From: CAVXJN01 sp963762165
GTDB taxonomy: Bacteria; Pseudomonadota; Gammaproteobacteria; JASBUN01
Assembly: GCA_963762165.1 (NCBI GenBank)
Contig: CAVXJN010000003.1
Coordinates: 248,001 to 312,000, forward strand
Length of the DNA: 64,000 nt
Reading direction: 5' to 3'
Part shown: one piece after another, positions 34,892-43,508 of the stretch
How positions within the stretch are numbered: the first letter of the stretch is position 1
Layout of the letters: each line of letters opens with the position of its first letter
Position numbers and translations under genes: made by a program
The notes under the pieces: generated by a model
The model's database searches: none
Told to the model about the DNA's origin: nothing
The model's input: the letters and a program-made list of their open reading frames with translations, nothing else

Positions 34892-37006
34892 ATGAGCACG
34901 AAAGCATCCAAGTCTCACACCGGATTCGCCGGCATCGACCAGGCGCGACAGGGCGCCCATTCGCGCTTGCGCTGGTTGCGTACCGCACTGACGCTGCTGT
35001 TCTGCATGCAGGGACTCGGCGCAGTCGCCAGTGCTGCGGAAAACTCACTGCAAAATATCGATGTGGCATCGCTGCCCGGCGATCGTGTCCAGGTCACACT
35101 GACCATGGCGCAACCGGCCAGCAAACCGATGAGTTTCACGATCGACAATCCGGCCCGTATCGCACTCGATTTTCCGAATACGGCGAACAGGCTCAAACAT
35201 CGCACGCGCACCATCGGCGTCGGCATGGCACGCAGCATTACTGCCGTGGAGAGTCAGGGTCGCACCAGGGTGATCCTGAATCTGGCGCAGCTGGTGCCTT
35301 ACGATACCCGCGTCAACGGCAACAAAGTGATGCTGACTCTGGACAGCGGCGCAGTGGCTTCCGGAGCCGGTACGAGCGCATCGGACCGCGGTGATCACAA
35401 GATCGCCGATGTCGACTTCCGCCGCGGCGACCGCGGTCAAGGCCGGATCATCGTAACCCTGTCGGACCCGTCGACTCCCGTGGATATGCACGAGGAAGGC
35501 GGCAACATTGTGGTCGACTTTCTCAACACGGCTCTGCCGGAAAAATTCGAACGCCGCCTGGACGTGACCGATTTCGCGACCCCGGTCAACACCATCGAGA
35601 CTTTCACCCGCGACGGCAATACGCGCATGGTGATCAAGGCTGCCGGCGATTACGATCATTTGGCCTATCAGTCCGAGGACGTCTACACGGTTGAAGTCAA
35701 ACCGGTAACCAAACAAGAAAAGGAACAAGCACGTAAAGACAAACTTGGTTATACCGGCGAACGCCTGTCGCTGAACTTCCAGAACATCGAGGTCCGCGCT
35801 GTGCTGCAATTGCTGGCGGACTTCACCGGACTGAACATCGTCGTCAGCGACAGCGTCAACGGCAGCCTCACCCTGCGCCTCAAGAACGTGCCTTGGGATC
35901 AGGCAATGGACATCATCCTGAAGACCAAAGGCTTGGCCATGCGCCGCACCGGCAACGTGGTTCTGGTGGCGCCGAGCGAAGAACTGGCGGCCCGCGAGAA
36001 ACTCGAGCTGGAGGCGAAGAAACAGATCAAGGAACTGGAGCCGCTGCGCACCGAATGGTTCCAGATCAACTACGCCAAAGCGACCGATCTTTCCAAACTG
36101 ATCAAGTCCCAGGGCAACTCGCTGCTGTCTTCCCGCGGCAGCATTACCCTGGACGACCGCACCAACACGCTGATGATCCAGGATACGCCGTCGCAGCTCG
36201 AGGATATTCGCAAGCTGGTCACGCGTCTGGACATTCCGGTCCGTCAGGTGCTGATCGAATCGCGTATCGTCATCGCCAACAACGACTTCAGCAAGGACTT
36301 GGGCGTGCGCTTCGGTGTCGCCAAGGAAACCGGCTTCAGCAACAACGAACGGGTCTGGGTCGGCGGCGGCGGCGCCTCCGGCACCAGCCCCAACACCGGG
36401 CTTGGCGATCTGATCGTGGACCTGCCGGTGGCAGCATCGGGCGCCAGCGCCCTGGGTCTGGCGGTCGGACGCATCGGCAATCACATCCTGCAGCTGGAGC
36501 TGTCTGCCATGCAGTCTGAAGGCCGCGGCGAAATCGTCTCCAGTCCTCGGGTGATCACGGCCAACCAGAAGGAGGCCATCATCGAACAGGGCGTGGAGAT
36601 TCCTTATCAGGAAGCGACCTCCAGCGGCGCCACCTCGGTGAGCTTCAAAAAGGCGGTGCTGCAGCTGAAAGTCACGCCGCAGATTACGCCGGACGATCGC
36701 GTGATCATGGACCTGAGCGTGAAAAAGGATAACCCGGACTTCACCAACGCTGTGCTTGGCGTGCCGCCGGTCAACACCCGCGAAGTGTCGACCCAGGTGC
36801 TGGTGAACAACGGTGAAACCGTGGTCCTGGGCGGTGTATACGAGCACACCAAGGAGTACTCCAGCACGCGTACCCCGTTCTTCGGCGATCTGCCGGTGGT
36901 CGGCGCGCTGTTCCGGGACAAGCGCAATACCAACGACAAGACGGAACTGCTGATTTTCGTGACTCCGAAAATCGTCAAGGACGAACTCGCCACCGCTACG
37001 CGCTGA
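34892..37006 (+). CDS. pilQ: Type IV pilus secretin PilQ
   Basis: A 704-residue outer-membrane secretin that forms the channel for the pilus fibre. It has an N-terminal signal region (TALTLLFCMQGLGAVASA), two AMIN domains for peptidoglycan binding (about 40-130 and 155-250), the STN/N0 domain (LSLNFQNIEVRAVLQLLADFTG), an N1 domain, and the C-terminal secretin domain (VLIESRIVIANNDF, SPRVITANQKEAIIEQGVEIPYQE, TELLIFVTPKIV). ATG at 34892 is chosen with AGGGG upstream. A terminator follows, so it ends the operon. Confidence 0.96.
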   Translation: MSTKASKSHTGFAGIDQARQGAHSRLRWLRTALTLLFCMQGLGAVASAAENSLQNIDVASLPGDRVQVTLTMAQPASKPMSFTIDNPARIALDFPNTANRLKHRTRTIGVGMARSITAVESQGRTRVILNLAQLVPYDTRVNGNKVMLTLDSGAVASGAGTSASDRGDHKIADVDFRRGDRGQGRIIVTLSDPSTPVDMHEEGGNIVVDFLNTALPEKFERRLDVTDFATPVNTIETFTRDGNTRMVIKAAGDYDHLAYQSEDVYTVEVKPVTKQEKEQARKDKLGYTGERLSLNFQNIEVRAVLQLLADFTGLNIVVSDSVNGSLTLRLKNVPWDQAMDIILKTKGLAMRRTGNVVLVAPSEELAAREKLELEAKKQIKELEPLRTEWFQINYAKATDLSKLIKSQGNSLLSSRGSITLDDRTNTLMIQDTPSQLEDIRKLVTRLDIPVRQVLIESRIVIANNDFSKDLGVRFGVAKETGFSNNERVWVGGGGASGTSPNTGLGDLIVDLPVAASGASALGLAVGRIGNHILQLELSAMQSEGRGEIVSSPRVITANQKEAIIEQGVEIPYQEATSSGATSVSFKKAVLQLKVTPQITPDDRVIMDLSVKKDNPDFTNAVLGVPPVNTREVSTQVLVNNGETVVLGGVYEHTKEYSSTRTPFFGDLPVVGALFRDKRNTNDKTELLIFVTPKIVKDELATATR

Positions 37007-37020
37007 GCGAACCTCCTCCC

Positions 37021-37054
37021 AACCCCGGGCCGGCTCGTCCGCCCGGGGTTTTTT
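37021..37054 (+). terminator. Intrinsic terminator of the pil operon
   Basis: CCCCGGGC, a 10-nt loop and GCCCGGGG followed by T6 and further T-rich bases. The stem starts 17 bases after the pilQ stop and separates the pil operon from aroK-aroB. Confidence 0.95.
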
Positions 37055-37105
37055 ATTTGCCGACTCGCTTGATTTGCATGCCGGGCGCTGGCATACCTGG
37101 CTACC

Positions 37106-37687
37106 ATGAACGAGACCCCCAACCTGATCCTGGTCGGCCCCATGGGTGCCGGCAAATCCACAGTGGGCCGGCGTCTCGCCCAGGCCCTGGAACTGCCTTT
37201 TTACGACAGCGACCGGGAAATCGAACAACGCACCGGGGCCAACATACCCCTGATTTTCGAACTCGAAGGCGAAACCGGTTTCCGCACCAGGGAACGCAAC
37301 ATGATCGAAGAACTGACCGGCCATGAACGCTTTGTGCTCGCCACGGGCGGCGGCGCCATCCTCGATCCGGAAAATCGCCTCCACATGGCCGAACGCGCCA
37401 AGATCATCTATCTGCGGGCCACCGTCGAGCAACAGCTCGCGCGTACAGCGCGGGATCACAACCGGCCCCTGTTGCAGACTGAAAACCCGAAGGCCCGCTT
37501 GGAAGCGCTGATCGCGCAACGCGATCCGCTGTACCGGGAAGTCGCCGCCCTGGTGGTCGAGACCGATCGCCGCTCGGTCCAGAGCGTGGTCCACGAGATT
37601 CTGCGGCGCTTGGAACTGCGCGCGGTAGCCGGCGGACGCCGCCGCGGTCGACGCCCGACCGGGTCGGCGGACCAGCGCCGCCAATAG
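37106..37687 (+). CDS. aroK: Shikimate kinase AroK
   Basis: Phosphorylates shikimate at the 3-hydroxyl in aromatic amino acid synthesis. P-loop VGPMGAGKSTVGRRLA (about 10-25), shikimate-binding FYDSDREIE and FRTRERNMI, VLATGGGAIL, and the lid RPLLQTENPK. At 193 residues it is about 20 longer than E. coli AroK; the extra C-terminus is basic (GGRRRGRRP). aroK-aroB follows pilQ in the common gammaproteobacterial order. Confidence 0.96.
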   Translation: MNETPNLILVGPMGAGKSTVGRRLAQALELPFYDSDREIEQRTGANIPLIFELEGETGFRTRERNMIEELTGHERFVLATGGGAILDPENRLHMAERAKIIYLRATVEQQLARTARDHNRPLLQTENPKARLEALIAQRDPLYREVAALVVETDRRSVQSVVHEILRRLELRAVAGGRRRGRRPTGSADQRRQ

Positions 37688-37738
37688 CCTCCACTCTGCC
37701 CTGTGCCGGGCAACACAAAACCTATAAAATCAGGATCT

Positions 37739-38848
37739 ATGAAGACACTGACGGTCGAATTGGGCGCGCGCAGCTACCCCATCTATATCGGCACCGGCCT
37801 GCTCGGCCGCGGCGCACTGCTGCGCGATCACATTCCCGGCCGCCAGGTTCTGGTGGTCACCAACGACGTGGTCGCGCCGCTGTATTTGCAACGGCTGCTG
37901 ACGGCGCTGGGGCCGGACCTGCGGGTGGAAACCATCGTTCTTCCGGACGGCGAATCCCATAAGATCCTCGCCACCGTCGATCGGATTTTCGATGCCCTGT
38001 TGCAGCATCGATTCGACCGCAGCGCGACGTTGATCGCCCTGGGCGGTGGCGTGGTGGGCGACATCACGGGCTTCGCCGCCGCCTGCTATCAACGGGGTGT
38101 GCACTTCATCCAGGTGCCCACCACGCTGCTGGCACAAGTGGACTCGTCGGTGGGCGGCAAGACCGGCGTCAATCACCCTTTGGGCAAGAACATGATCGGG
38201 GCCTTCTATCAACCCCGCTGCGTGATCGCGGACACCGATACCCTGAAGTCGCTGCCGCCGCGGGAATTGGCCGCGGGCATCGCCGAAGTGATCAAATACG
38301 GCCTGATCCGCGACCCGGAGTTTTTCGACTGGCTGGAACAGAACGTCGAACTGCTCGGCGCCTGCGACGACGCAGCGCTGAGTTATGCCATCGAGCGCTC
38401 GTGCCGCAATAAAGCCGAGGTGGTTGCCGCCGACGAACTGGAAGGCGGACAGCGTGCACTACTCAACCTCGGACATACCTTCGGCCACGCCATCGAGACC
38501 GGCACCGGCTACGGTGCCTGGCTGCACGGTGAGGGGGTCGCTGCGGGAATGTACATGGCCGCCGAACTCTCGGTCCGCCACGGTTGGATGCCAGCGCCCC
38601 AACTCGACCGGATAGAGCGGCTCCTGGAACGCGCCAAACTGCCGGTGAGGCCGCCCCAGGAACTGGACGCGCAGCGTTTTCTCGAGCTGATGGCAGTGGA
38701 CAAGAAAGTACTGGCCGGTCAATTACGCCTGGTCCTGCTGCACGGCATCGGCGAGGCCGTAATCAGCAGCGACTTCGATTCCGACGCACTGCAGTCCATG
38801 CTGCAGGAAATCACCCGCATTCCGACCGCTTCATTGCAAACGGGTTGA
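37739..38848 (+). CDS. aroB: 3-dehydroquinate synthase AroB
   Basis: Makes 3-dehydroquinate from DAHP with NAD+ and a divalent metal, the second shikimate-pathway step. The protein has 369 residues. Motifs are VELGARSYPIYIGTGLL at the start, ALGGGVVGDITGFAAACYQRG, PTTLLAQVDSSVGGKTGVNHPLGKNMIGAF, the metal ligands in IAEVIKYGL and NLGHTFGHAIE, and the third in LHGEGVAAGM. ATG at 37739 fits the family N-terminus; a GTG 12 codons earlier is unlikely. Confidence 0.97.
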   Translation: MKTLTVELGARSYPIYIGTGLLGRGALLRDHIPGRQVLVVTNDVVAPLYLQRLLTALGPDLRVETIVLPDGESHKILATVDRIFDALLQHRFDRSATLIALGGGVVGDITGFAAACYQRGVHFIQVPTTLLAQVDSSVGGKTGVNHPLGKNMIGAFYQPRCVIADTDTLKSLPPRELAAGIAEVIKYGLIRDPEFFDWLEQNVELLGACDDAALSYAIERSCRNKAEVVAADELEGGQRALLNLGHTFGHAIETGTGYGAWLHGEGVAAGMYMAAELSVRHGWMPAPQLDRIERLLERAKLPVRPPQELDAQRFLELMAVDKKVLAGQLRLVLLHGIGEAVISSDFDSDALQSMLQEITRIPTASLQTG

Positions 38849-38851
38849 CCC

Positions 38852-40003
38852 ATGGAGCCGTTGACAAGCTATGCCGCACAGGAGCACACATCCAAAGGCC
38901 GTCAGCACGTAGAAGACGGCCCACATCACCGCAGCGAATTCCAACGGGACCGCGACCGCATCATTCATTCCGCTGCATTCCGCCGCCTGGAATATAAAAC
39001 CCAGGTGTTCGTCAATCACGAAGGCGATCTCTACCGTACCCGCCTGACCCACTCCATCGAAGTAGCCCAAGTCGCGCGCTCCATTGCCCGGGCATTGCGG
39101 CTCAACGAAGACCTGGTGGAGGCGATCGCCCTCGCCCACGACCTGGGCCATACGCCCTTCGGACACGCGGGCCAGGATGCGCTCAACGGGTGCATGCGCG
39201 AATACGGCGGATTCGAGCACAACTTTCAGTCCTTGCGGGTGGTAGACGAGCTGGAGCAGAAATACGCCGACTTCCGCGGCCTGAACCTTACATTCGAGAG
39301 CCGGGAAGGCATCATCAAACATTGTTCCACGGCCAAGGCGACGGAACTGGGCGACGTCGGCCGCCGCTTTATCGACAAGACTCAACCCAGCCTCGAAGCG
39401 CAATTGAGCAATTTGGCCGACGAAATCGCCTACAACAGCCACGATGTGGACGACGGCCTGCGCTCGCGCCTGATCACGATGGAACAGTTGGCCGCAGTAC
39501 CGCTGGTGCGCAGCCAGTTGGAAGATGTACGCGCGCGCTATCCCGAACTGGACGAGCGCACCACCACCCACGAAGTCGTGCGCCGACTGATCAATGCTCA
39601 AGTCGTCGACCTGATCGAAAACAGTCAGCACTTGCTACGCTCGTACCGCCCTGACGATATCGAGGCAGTGCGCAGCGCCGATCATGCGCTGATCCAATTC
39701 AGCGACGAAATGCGCGAACTGAATCTGGAACTGAAACGGTTCTTGCGCCAAAACCTGTACGCTCATTATCGGGTGGTGCGCATGACCAGCAAAGCCGCGC
39801 GCGTGGTGCAGGCGCTGTTCACAGCGTTCATGGAGCAACCGCGCCTGCTGCCTCCGGAAGCGCAGCGGCATAGCGACAGCTTGGAGCACGCAAATGGTGT
39901 GGCCGGACGCGCCCGCGCCGTAGCGGACTATATCGCCGGCATGACGGATCGTTTCGCCATCGCGGAGCATCAACGTCTGTTCGATGCCGCGCAACTGACC
40001 TGA
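38852..40003 (+). CDS. dgt: Deoxyguanosinetriphosphate triphosphohydrolase-like protein (dGTPase family)
   Basis: A 383-residue HD-domain dNTP triphosphohydrolase. Metal-binding motifs are RLTHSIEVAQVARSIA (His), AHDLGHTPFGHAG (His-Asp) and LADEIAYNSHDVDDG (Asp). FQRDRDRIIHSAAFRRLEYKTQVF is the family start signature. Length matches the shorter dgt-like group rather than E. coli Dgt (505 residues); these enzymes cleave dNTPs to deoxynucleosides and triphosphate. It starts 3 bases after the aroB stop. Confidence 0.93.
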   Translation: MEPLTSYAAQEHTSKGRQHVEDGPHHRSEFQRDRDRIIHSAAFRRLEYKTQVFVNHEGDLYRTRLTHSIEVAQVARSIARALRLNEDLVEAIALAHDLGHTPFGHAGQDALNGCMREYGGFEHNFQSLRVVDELEQKYADFRGLNLTFESREGIIKHCSTAKATELGDVGRRFIDKTQPSLEAQLSNLADEIAYNSHDVDDGLRSRLITMEQLAAVPLVRSQLEDVRARYPELDERTTTHEVVRRLINAQVVDLIENSQHLLRSYRPDDIEAVRSADHALIQFSDEMRELNLELKRFLRQNLYAHYRVVRMTSKAARVVQALFTAFMEQPRLLPPEAQRHSDSLEHANGVAGRARAVADYIAGMTDRFAIAEHQRLFDAAQLT

Positions 40004-40084
40004 GGGGAGGATTACGGGATCGCGGTGCGCACGCGCCTCAGAGCCGCACCGAGCTTGCGGGCTTACGCCATTCCGATTCGATTC

Positions 40085-40333
40085 ATGCGCATTTACATGC
40101 AAATGCCAACCGTGGAAGATCGGCCGCCGCGCTTTTATCATCTGCATCTGCAGGAGGATCTGCTGGAGGGATGGACGCTGGTGCGCGAGTCCGGTTACCA
40201 GGGGCTGTCGGGGAAAATCCGCAAAGACCACTTTGTCAGCCGTGATCAAGCTGTGGAGGCATTGATGCAAGTACGCGACGCGCAACTCAAACGAGGTTAC
40301 CGGGTGGTTTTCGCTCAGGGCGACAGCGCCTGA
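40085..40333 (+). CDS. Small WGR-domain-like protein
   Basis: An 82-residue protein that is almost entirely one WGR-like domain: RFYHLHLQEDLLEGWTLVRE, then SGYQGLSGKIRKDHF and a helix AVEALMQVRDAQLKRGY. WGR domains bind DNA or nucleic-acid ends in PARPs and bacterial proteins. The Trp-Gly-Arg triplet itself is replaced (ESGY). The start is uncertain: ATG at 40085 has no clear Shine-Dalgarno, and GTG at 40025 is the upstream alternative. It lies between dgt and damX in a tight run. Function unknown. Confidence 0.75.
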   Translation: MRIYMQMPTVEDRPPRFYHLHLQEDLLEGWTLVRESGYQGLSGKIRKDHFVSRDQAVEALMQVRDAQLKRGYRVVFAQGDSA

Positions 40334-40355
40334 AAACGGTGCCCGCATCCCTGCC

Positions 40356-42140
40356 ATGAATCCGCCCACCGACATGGAACGACCCGGCGCCAGCACACCG
40401 GCGACGCTTGACGACGCCACCGTTCGCAGCGCCTTCGGTGAGTCCGGCGCGGCATTCTTCGCCGACGCGGATACTCACCAGCGTCTCAACCTCATCCGAC
40501 ATCTGCTGCAGTCCACGCGTCTCGTCGTGCTCGTGATCGGCGAATCGGGCATCGGCAAAAGCGCGGGCCTGACCCAGCTCCAGCGCATGGCGGATGACCG
40601 CTGGTCGCTGTGCCGTGTTTCGGGAGCCGCCAGCGCCGACCCGGACAAGCTCCTGGCCGACCTCGCGCGCTGCTGTGACCTGCCGCCGGACTGCGGACGT
40701 CTGGCCCTGCGGCAATTGCTCGCCGAACATGCCAGCGCGCTTTGCCGGAACACGCGCCTGCCCGTCATTGCCGTCGACGATGCTCAGGCGCTGACCCAGC
40801 CGGCGTTGTCAGAACTCGCCGCCCTGGCCTCGCCAGCCGAAGGCTGGCATGTGCTACTTGCCGGTGAAGCTCGCGACGAACCCTGGCTGCAACAGGCCGG
40901 TTTTCCCGCTGCCGAGGTGCATGTGCTGGAATGGCCGCGCCTGTCCCAGGCGCAAACCGGCGCTTATCTGTCCCATCGACTCGCAACCGCGGGGTGTAGC
41001 GGCCAGTTGCCCCTGACCCAGGAGCAACTGGCCAAGTTGCACCGGGACAGCCGCGGACTGCCGGCCGAAATCGATCGCCTGGCGCCTGAAATGCTGAGCC
41101 ACAAGAGAGCGGCCGCGTCGGTTATAGCGCCGCCGGCGCCGAAGCGGCGCGGATTGCCGCTGCGCAATACGGTACGCATCGTCGGCCTGGTGCTGCTGAT
41201 CGGCGCAGCCGCAGTAGTGCTGACGCAGCAGGACCGTATCAATGCACTGTTTGAACAACGCCCGGCCCCCGCGAGCGCCCCTGCAAGCCCCATTGCGCTG
41301 CCCAGCCGGCCGCCGCCGGCGCCGCCGTCAGGCGAGCCGGAGCAGGAAACACAGCCGCAACAGGCCGACAACGGTACGCCTGGAACCGCGCCGGAGGGCG
41401 GACCCGGCACCGAGGTCAGCGGATCTCTGGCGTCATCCGAACCAGCCGTGGAGCCGGTCGCCCCGACGCCGGGCCCGCCTGCGGCCGCCACTATCCCGGA
41501 TAGTTCGAGCCCGCAGGCGTCCGCGCCGACCCCGGCCGCGCCAACCCCTGACCCTGTGGCACCCGAGTCGCCGCCTGAGTCGGCAACCGCGGCGCGCAGC
41601 GCCACGGCAAGCCCTGCAGAGCAGGCTCCGCAAGCGGCGGCCGACGCGGTAAGCGGCTCCGCCAGCGCGGGGGCTCCGGCTGGCGAGCGGAAAACAGCGC
41701 CGCCCCTCCCCGCAGTGGCGCCGCCCAGGGCCGACTCGGAACCCGACGCCGCGACCGCAACTGTGCCATCGCCAGCCAGCGCGCCGTCAAAGCCGAGCGT
41801 CGACGAGGCCAAGCCCCCGGCGCCCGTATCCGACACCGCAACCGACAAGCAATGGCTGCTGACCCGACCGGCCAGCCATTACACGTTGCAATTGCTGGGC
41901 TCGCGGCAAGCACAGCCGCTGCAGGAGTGGATCGACCGCTATGCGCTGAAATCCGACACGGCCTCGTACAGGATTGAATATCAAGGCGCTGACTGGTACG
42001 TCCTGGTACATGGCGATTTCGCCGACCTGGGCGCGGCGCGCGACGCCGTGGCCAAACTGCCCCCTGGGTTACGGCGTGCGGGCCCGTGGCCGCGGCCGTT
42101 TTCGGCAGTGCAACAGGAAGTTCGCCGCGGCCGGAAATAG
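40356..42140 (+). CDS. damX: DamX-like protein: AAA ATPase domain plus C-terminal SPOR domain
   Basis: A 594-residue bitopic protein. The N-terminal AAA-type domain has Walker A IGESGIGKSAG (Lys68) and Walker B PVIAVDDAQA (about 136-145). A single membrane helix is at about 272-290. A long, low-complexity Pro/Ala/Ser/Glu-rich periplasmic linker follows (about 300-510). The C-terminal SPOR domain (HYTLQLLGSRQAQPLQEW, about 515-585) binds denuded glycan at the division septum. DamX proteins help cell division. Its place after aroB and dgt and before hemE is the expected one. Confidence 0.9.
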   Translation: MNPPTDMERPGASTPATLDDATVRSAFGESGAAFFADADTHQRLNLIRHLLQSTRLVVLVIGESGIGKSAGLTQLQRMADDRWSLCRVSGAASADPDKLLADLARCCDLPPDCGRLALRQLLAEHASALCRNTRLPVIAVDDAQALTQPALSELAALASPAEGWHVLLAGEARDEPWLQQAGFPAAEVHVLEWPRLSQAQTGAYLSHRLATAGCSGQLPLTQEQLAKLHRDSRGLPAEIDRLAPEMLSHKRAAASVIAPPAPKRRGLPLRNTVRIVGLVLLIGAAAVVLTQQDRINALFEQRPAPASAPASPIALPSRPPPAPPSGEPEQETQPQQADNGTPGTAPEGGPGTEVSGSLASSEPAVEPVAPTPGPPAAATIPDSSSPQASAPTPAAPTPDPVAPESPPESATAARSATASPAEQAPQAAADAVSGSASAGAPAGERKTAPPLPAVAPPRADSEPDAATATVPSPASAPSKPSVDEAKPPAPVSDTATDKQWLLTRPASHYTLQLLGSRQAQPLQEWIDRYALKSDTASYRIEYQGADWYVLVHGDFADLGAARDAVAKLPPGLRRAGPWPRPFSAVQQEVRRGRK

Positions 42141-42152
42141 CGCCGCAGACAT

Positions 42153-42182
42153 TTGAATCACGCTTCCGGCGCCGGGTATACT
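42153..42182 (+). promoter_or_regulatory. Sigma-70 promoter candidate for hemE
   Basis: TTGAAT (42153-42158), an 18-nt spacer and TATACT (42177-42182). The predicted start is near 42189, leaving a leader of about 160 nt before hemE. The sequence around the -10 resembles that upstream of hemH. Confidence 0.5.
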
Positions 42183-42351
42183 GCCCCATTGCTGGCGTCG
42201 CAGCGTGTTGCGCTGGCCGACGTTCGTTGTCACCAGATCGCTCACATAGCGTCCCCGACTGCAACCCGGACTGCGAATCTGTACCGCCCGCTGGCGCCGG
42301 GATCCGGCACCGCCAATGCAGACCACCGACCGCACCGCGACGACAAAAGAT

Positions 42352-43431
42352 ATGAATGAACTGAAGAACGACCGTTTGCTGCGCGCATTGATGCGCCAGC
42401 CGGTGGACCGCACGCCGATTTGGATCATGCGCCAGGCCGGACGCTATTTGCCGGAATACCGCGCCACCAGAGCCAAAGCCGGCAGCTTCATGGACTTGTG
42501 CCGCAATCCGGAACTCGCCTGCGAAGTCACCATGCAGCCCATCGAGCGCTACGACCTAGATGCGGCGATCCTTTTCTCCGATATTCTCACCATTCCCGAC
42601 GCCATGGGACTGGGACTGTATTTCACCGAAGGCGAAGGGCCGAAATTCGAGCGCCCATTGCGCACCGAGGCCGACATCCGGAAGTTGTCCGCCCCGGATC
42701 CGGAACAGGAACTCGGCTACGTAATGGATGCCGTGCGCACCATTCGCGGCGCTCTTGGCGGCCGCGTGCCCCTGATCGGTTTTTCGGGCAGTCCCTGGAC
42801 GTTGGCCACCTACATGGTGGAAGGCGGCGCGGCGAAGGTATTCCAAAACACCAAATCTCTGATGTTCGATCGCCCCGACCTGATGCACCGGCTACTCAGT
42901 GTATTGGCGGACGCGGTAACGGACTATCTCAACGCGCAGGTCCGTGCCGGGGCCCAGGCGCTGATGGTCTTCGACACCTGGGGCGGCATGCTCACCACCC
43001 GCGATTACCGCGCATTTTCCCTGGCCTACATGCGGCGCATAGTCGATCGCCTGATCCGCGACCACGAAGGCCGCCGGGTGCCGGTGACCCTGTTCACCAA
43101 GGGCGGTGCGCTGTGGCTGGAGGACATTGCCGATAGCGGTTGCGACGGCATCGGCCTCGACTGGACAATCGAACTGTCCGCTGCGCGGGCACGCGTCGGC
43201 GAGCGGGTCGCGCTGCAAGGCAATATGGACCCCTGCGCTCTCTATGCCTCGCCGGACTACATCCGCGCCGAAGTCGCCCGGGTGCTGGAAAGTTTCGGCA
43301 GCGGCAGTGGTCACGTATTCAACCTCGGCCATGGCATCCAGCCCACCGTCGACCCGGAACACACCGCCGCCCTGGTGGCTGCAGTGCACGAACTGAGCCC
43401 CGCCTACCACGTTCAGGCTGCGGCATCCTAA
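42352..43431 (+). CDS. hemE: Uroporphyrinogen decarboxylase HemE
   Basis: Removes four carboxyl groups from uroporphyrinogen III to give coproporphyrinogen III in haem synthesis. The protein has 359 residues (E. coli 354). The signature PVDRTPIWIMRQAGRYLPEYR is complete, with the catalytic Arg, followed by LFSDILTIPDAMGLG (catalytic Asp), GFSGSPWTLATYMVEGG and FNLGHGIQPTVDPEH. ATG at 42352 fits the family start; an ATG 12 codons earlier is possible. It is likely expressed from its own promoter. Confidence 0.97.
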   Translation: MNELKNDRLLRALMRQPVDRTPIWIMRQAGRYLPEYRATRAKAGSFMDLCRNPELACEVTMQPIERYDLDAAILFSDILTIPDAMGLGLYFTEGEGPKFERPLRTEADIRKLSAPDPEQELGYVMDAVRTIRGALGGRVPLIGFSGSPWTLATYMVEGGAAKVFQNTKSLMFDRPDLMHRLLSVLADAVTDYLNAQVRAGAQALMVFDTWGGMLTTRDYRAFSLAYMRRIVDRLIRDHEGRRVPVTLFTKGGALWLEDIADSGCDGIGLDWTIELSAARARVGERVALQGNMDPCALYASPDYIRAEVARVLESFGSGSGHVFNLGHGIQPTVDPEHTAALVAAVHELSPAYHVQAAAS

Positions 43432-43508
43432 AGGATCGAGCGCTCGCTGCCGTTAAGATGCCAGGAATGGGGAGCGGTGTCGGCTCCACCTCCGCGCAGA
43501 GCGGTTTC

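Noticed and set aside
35045..37684. 879-codon minus-strand open frame opposite pilQ and aroK
   Set aside because: Despite its length it is the antisense frame of two certain genes, with His/Gln/Arg-rich composition typical of such shadows.
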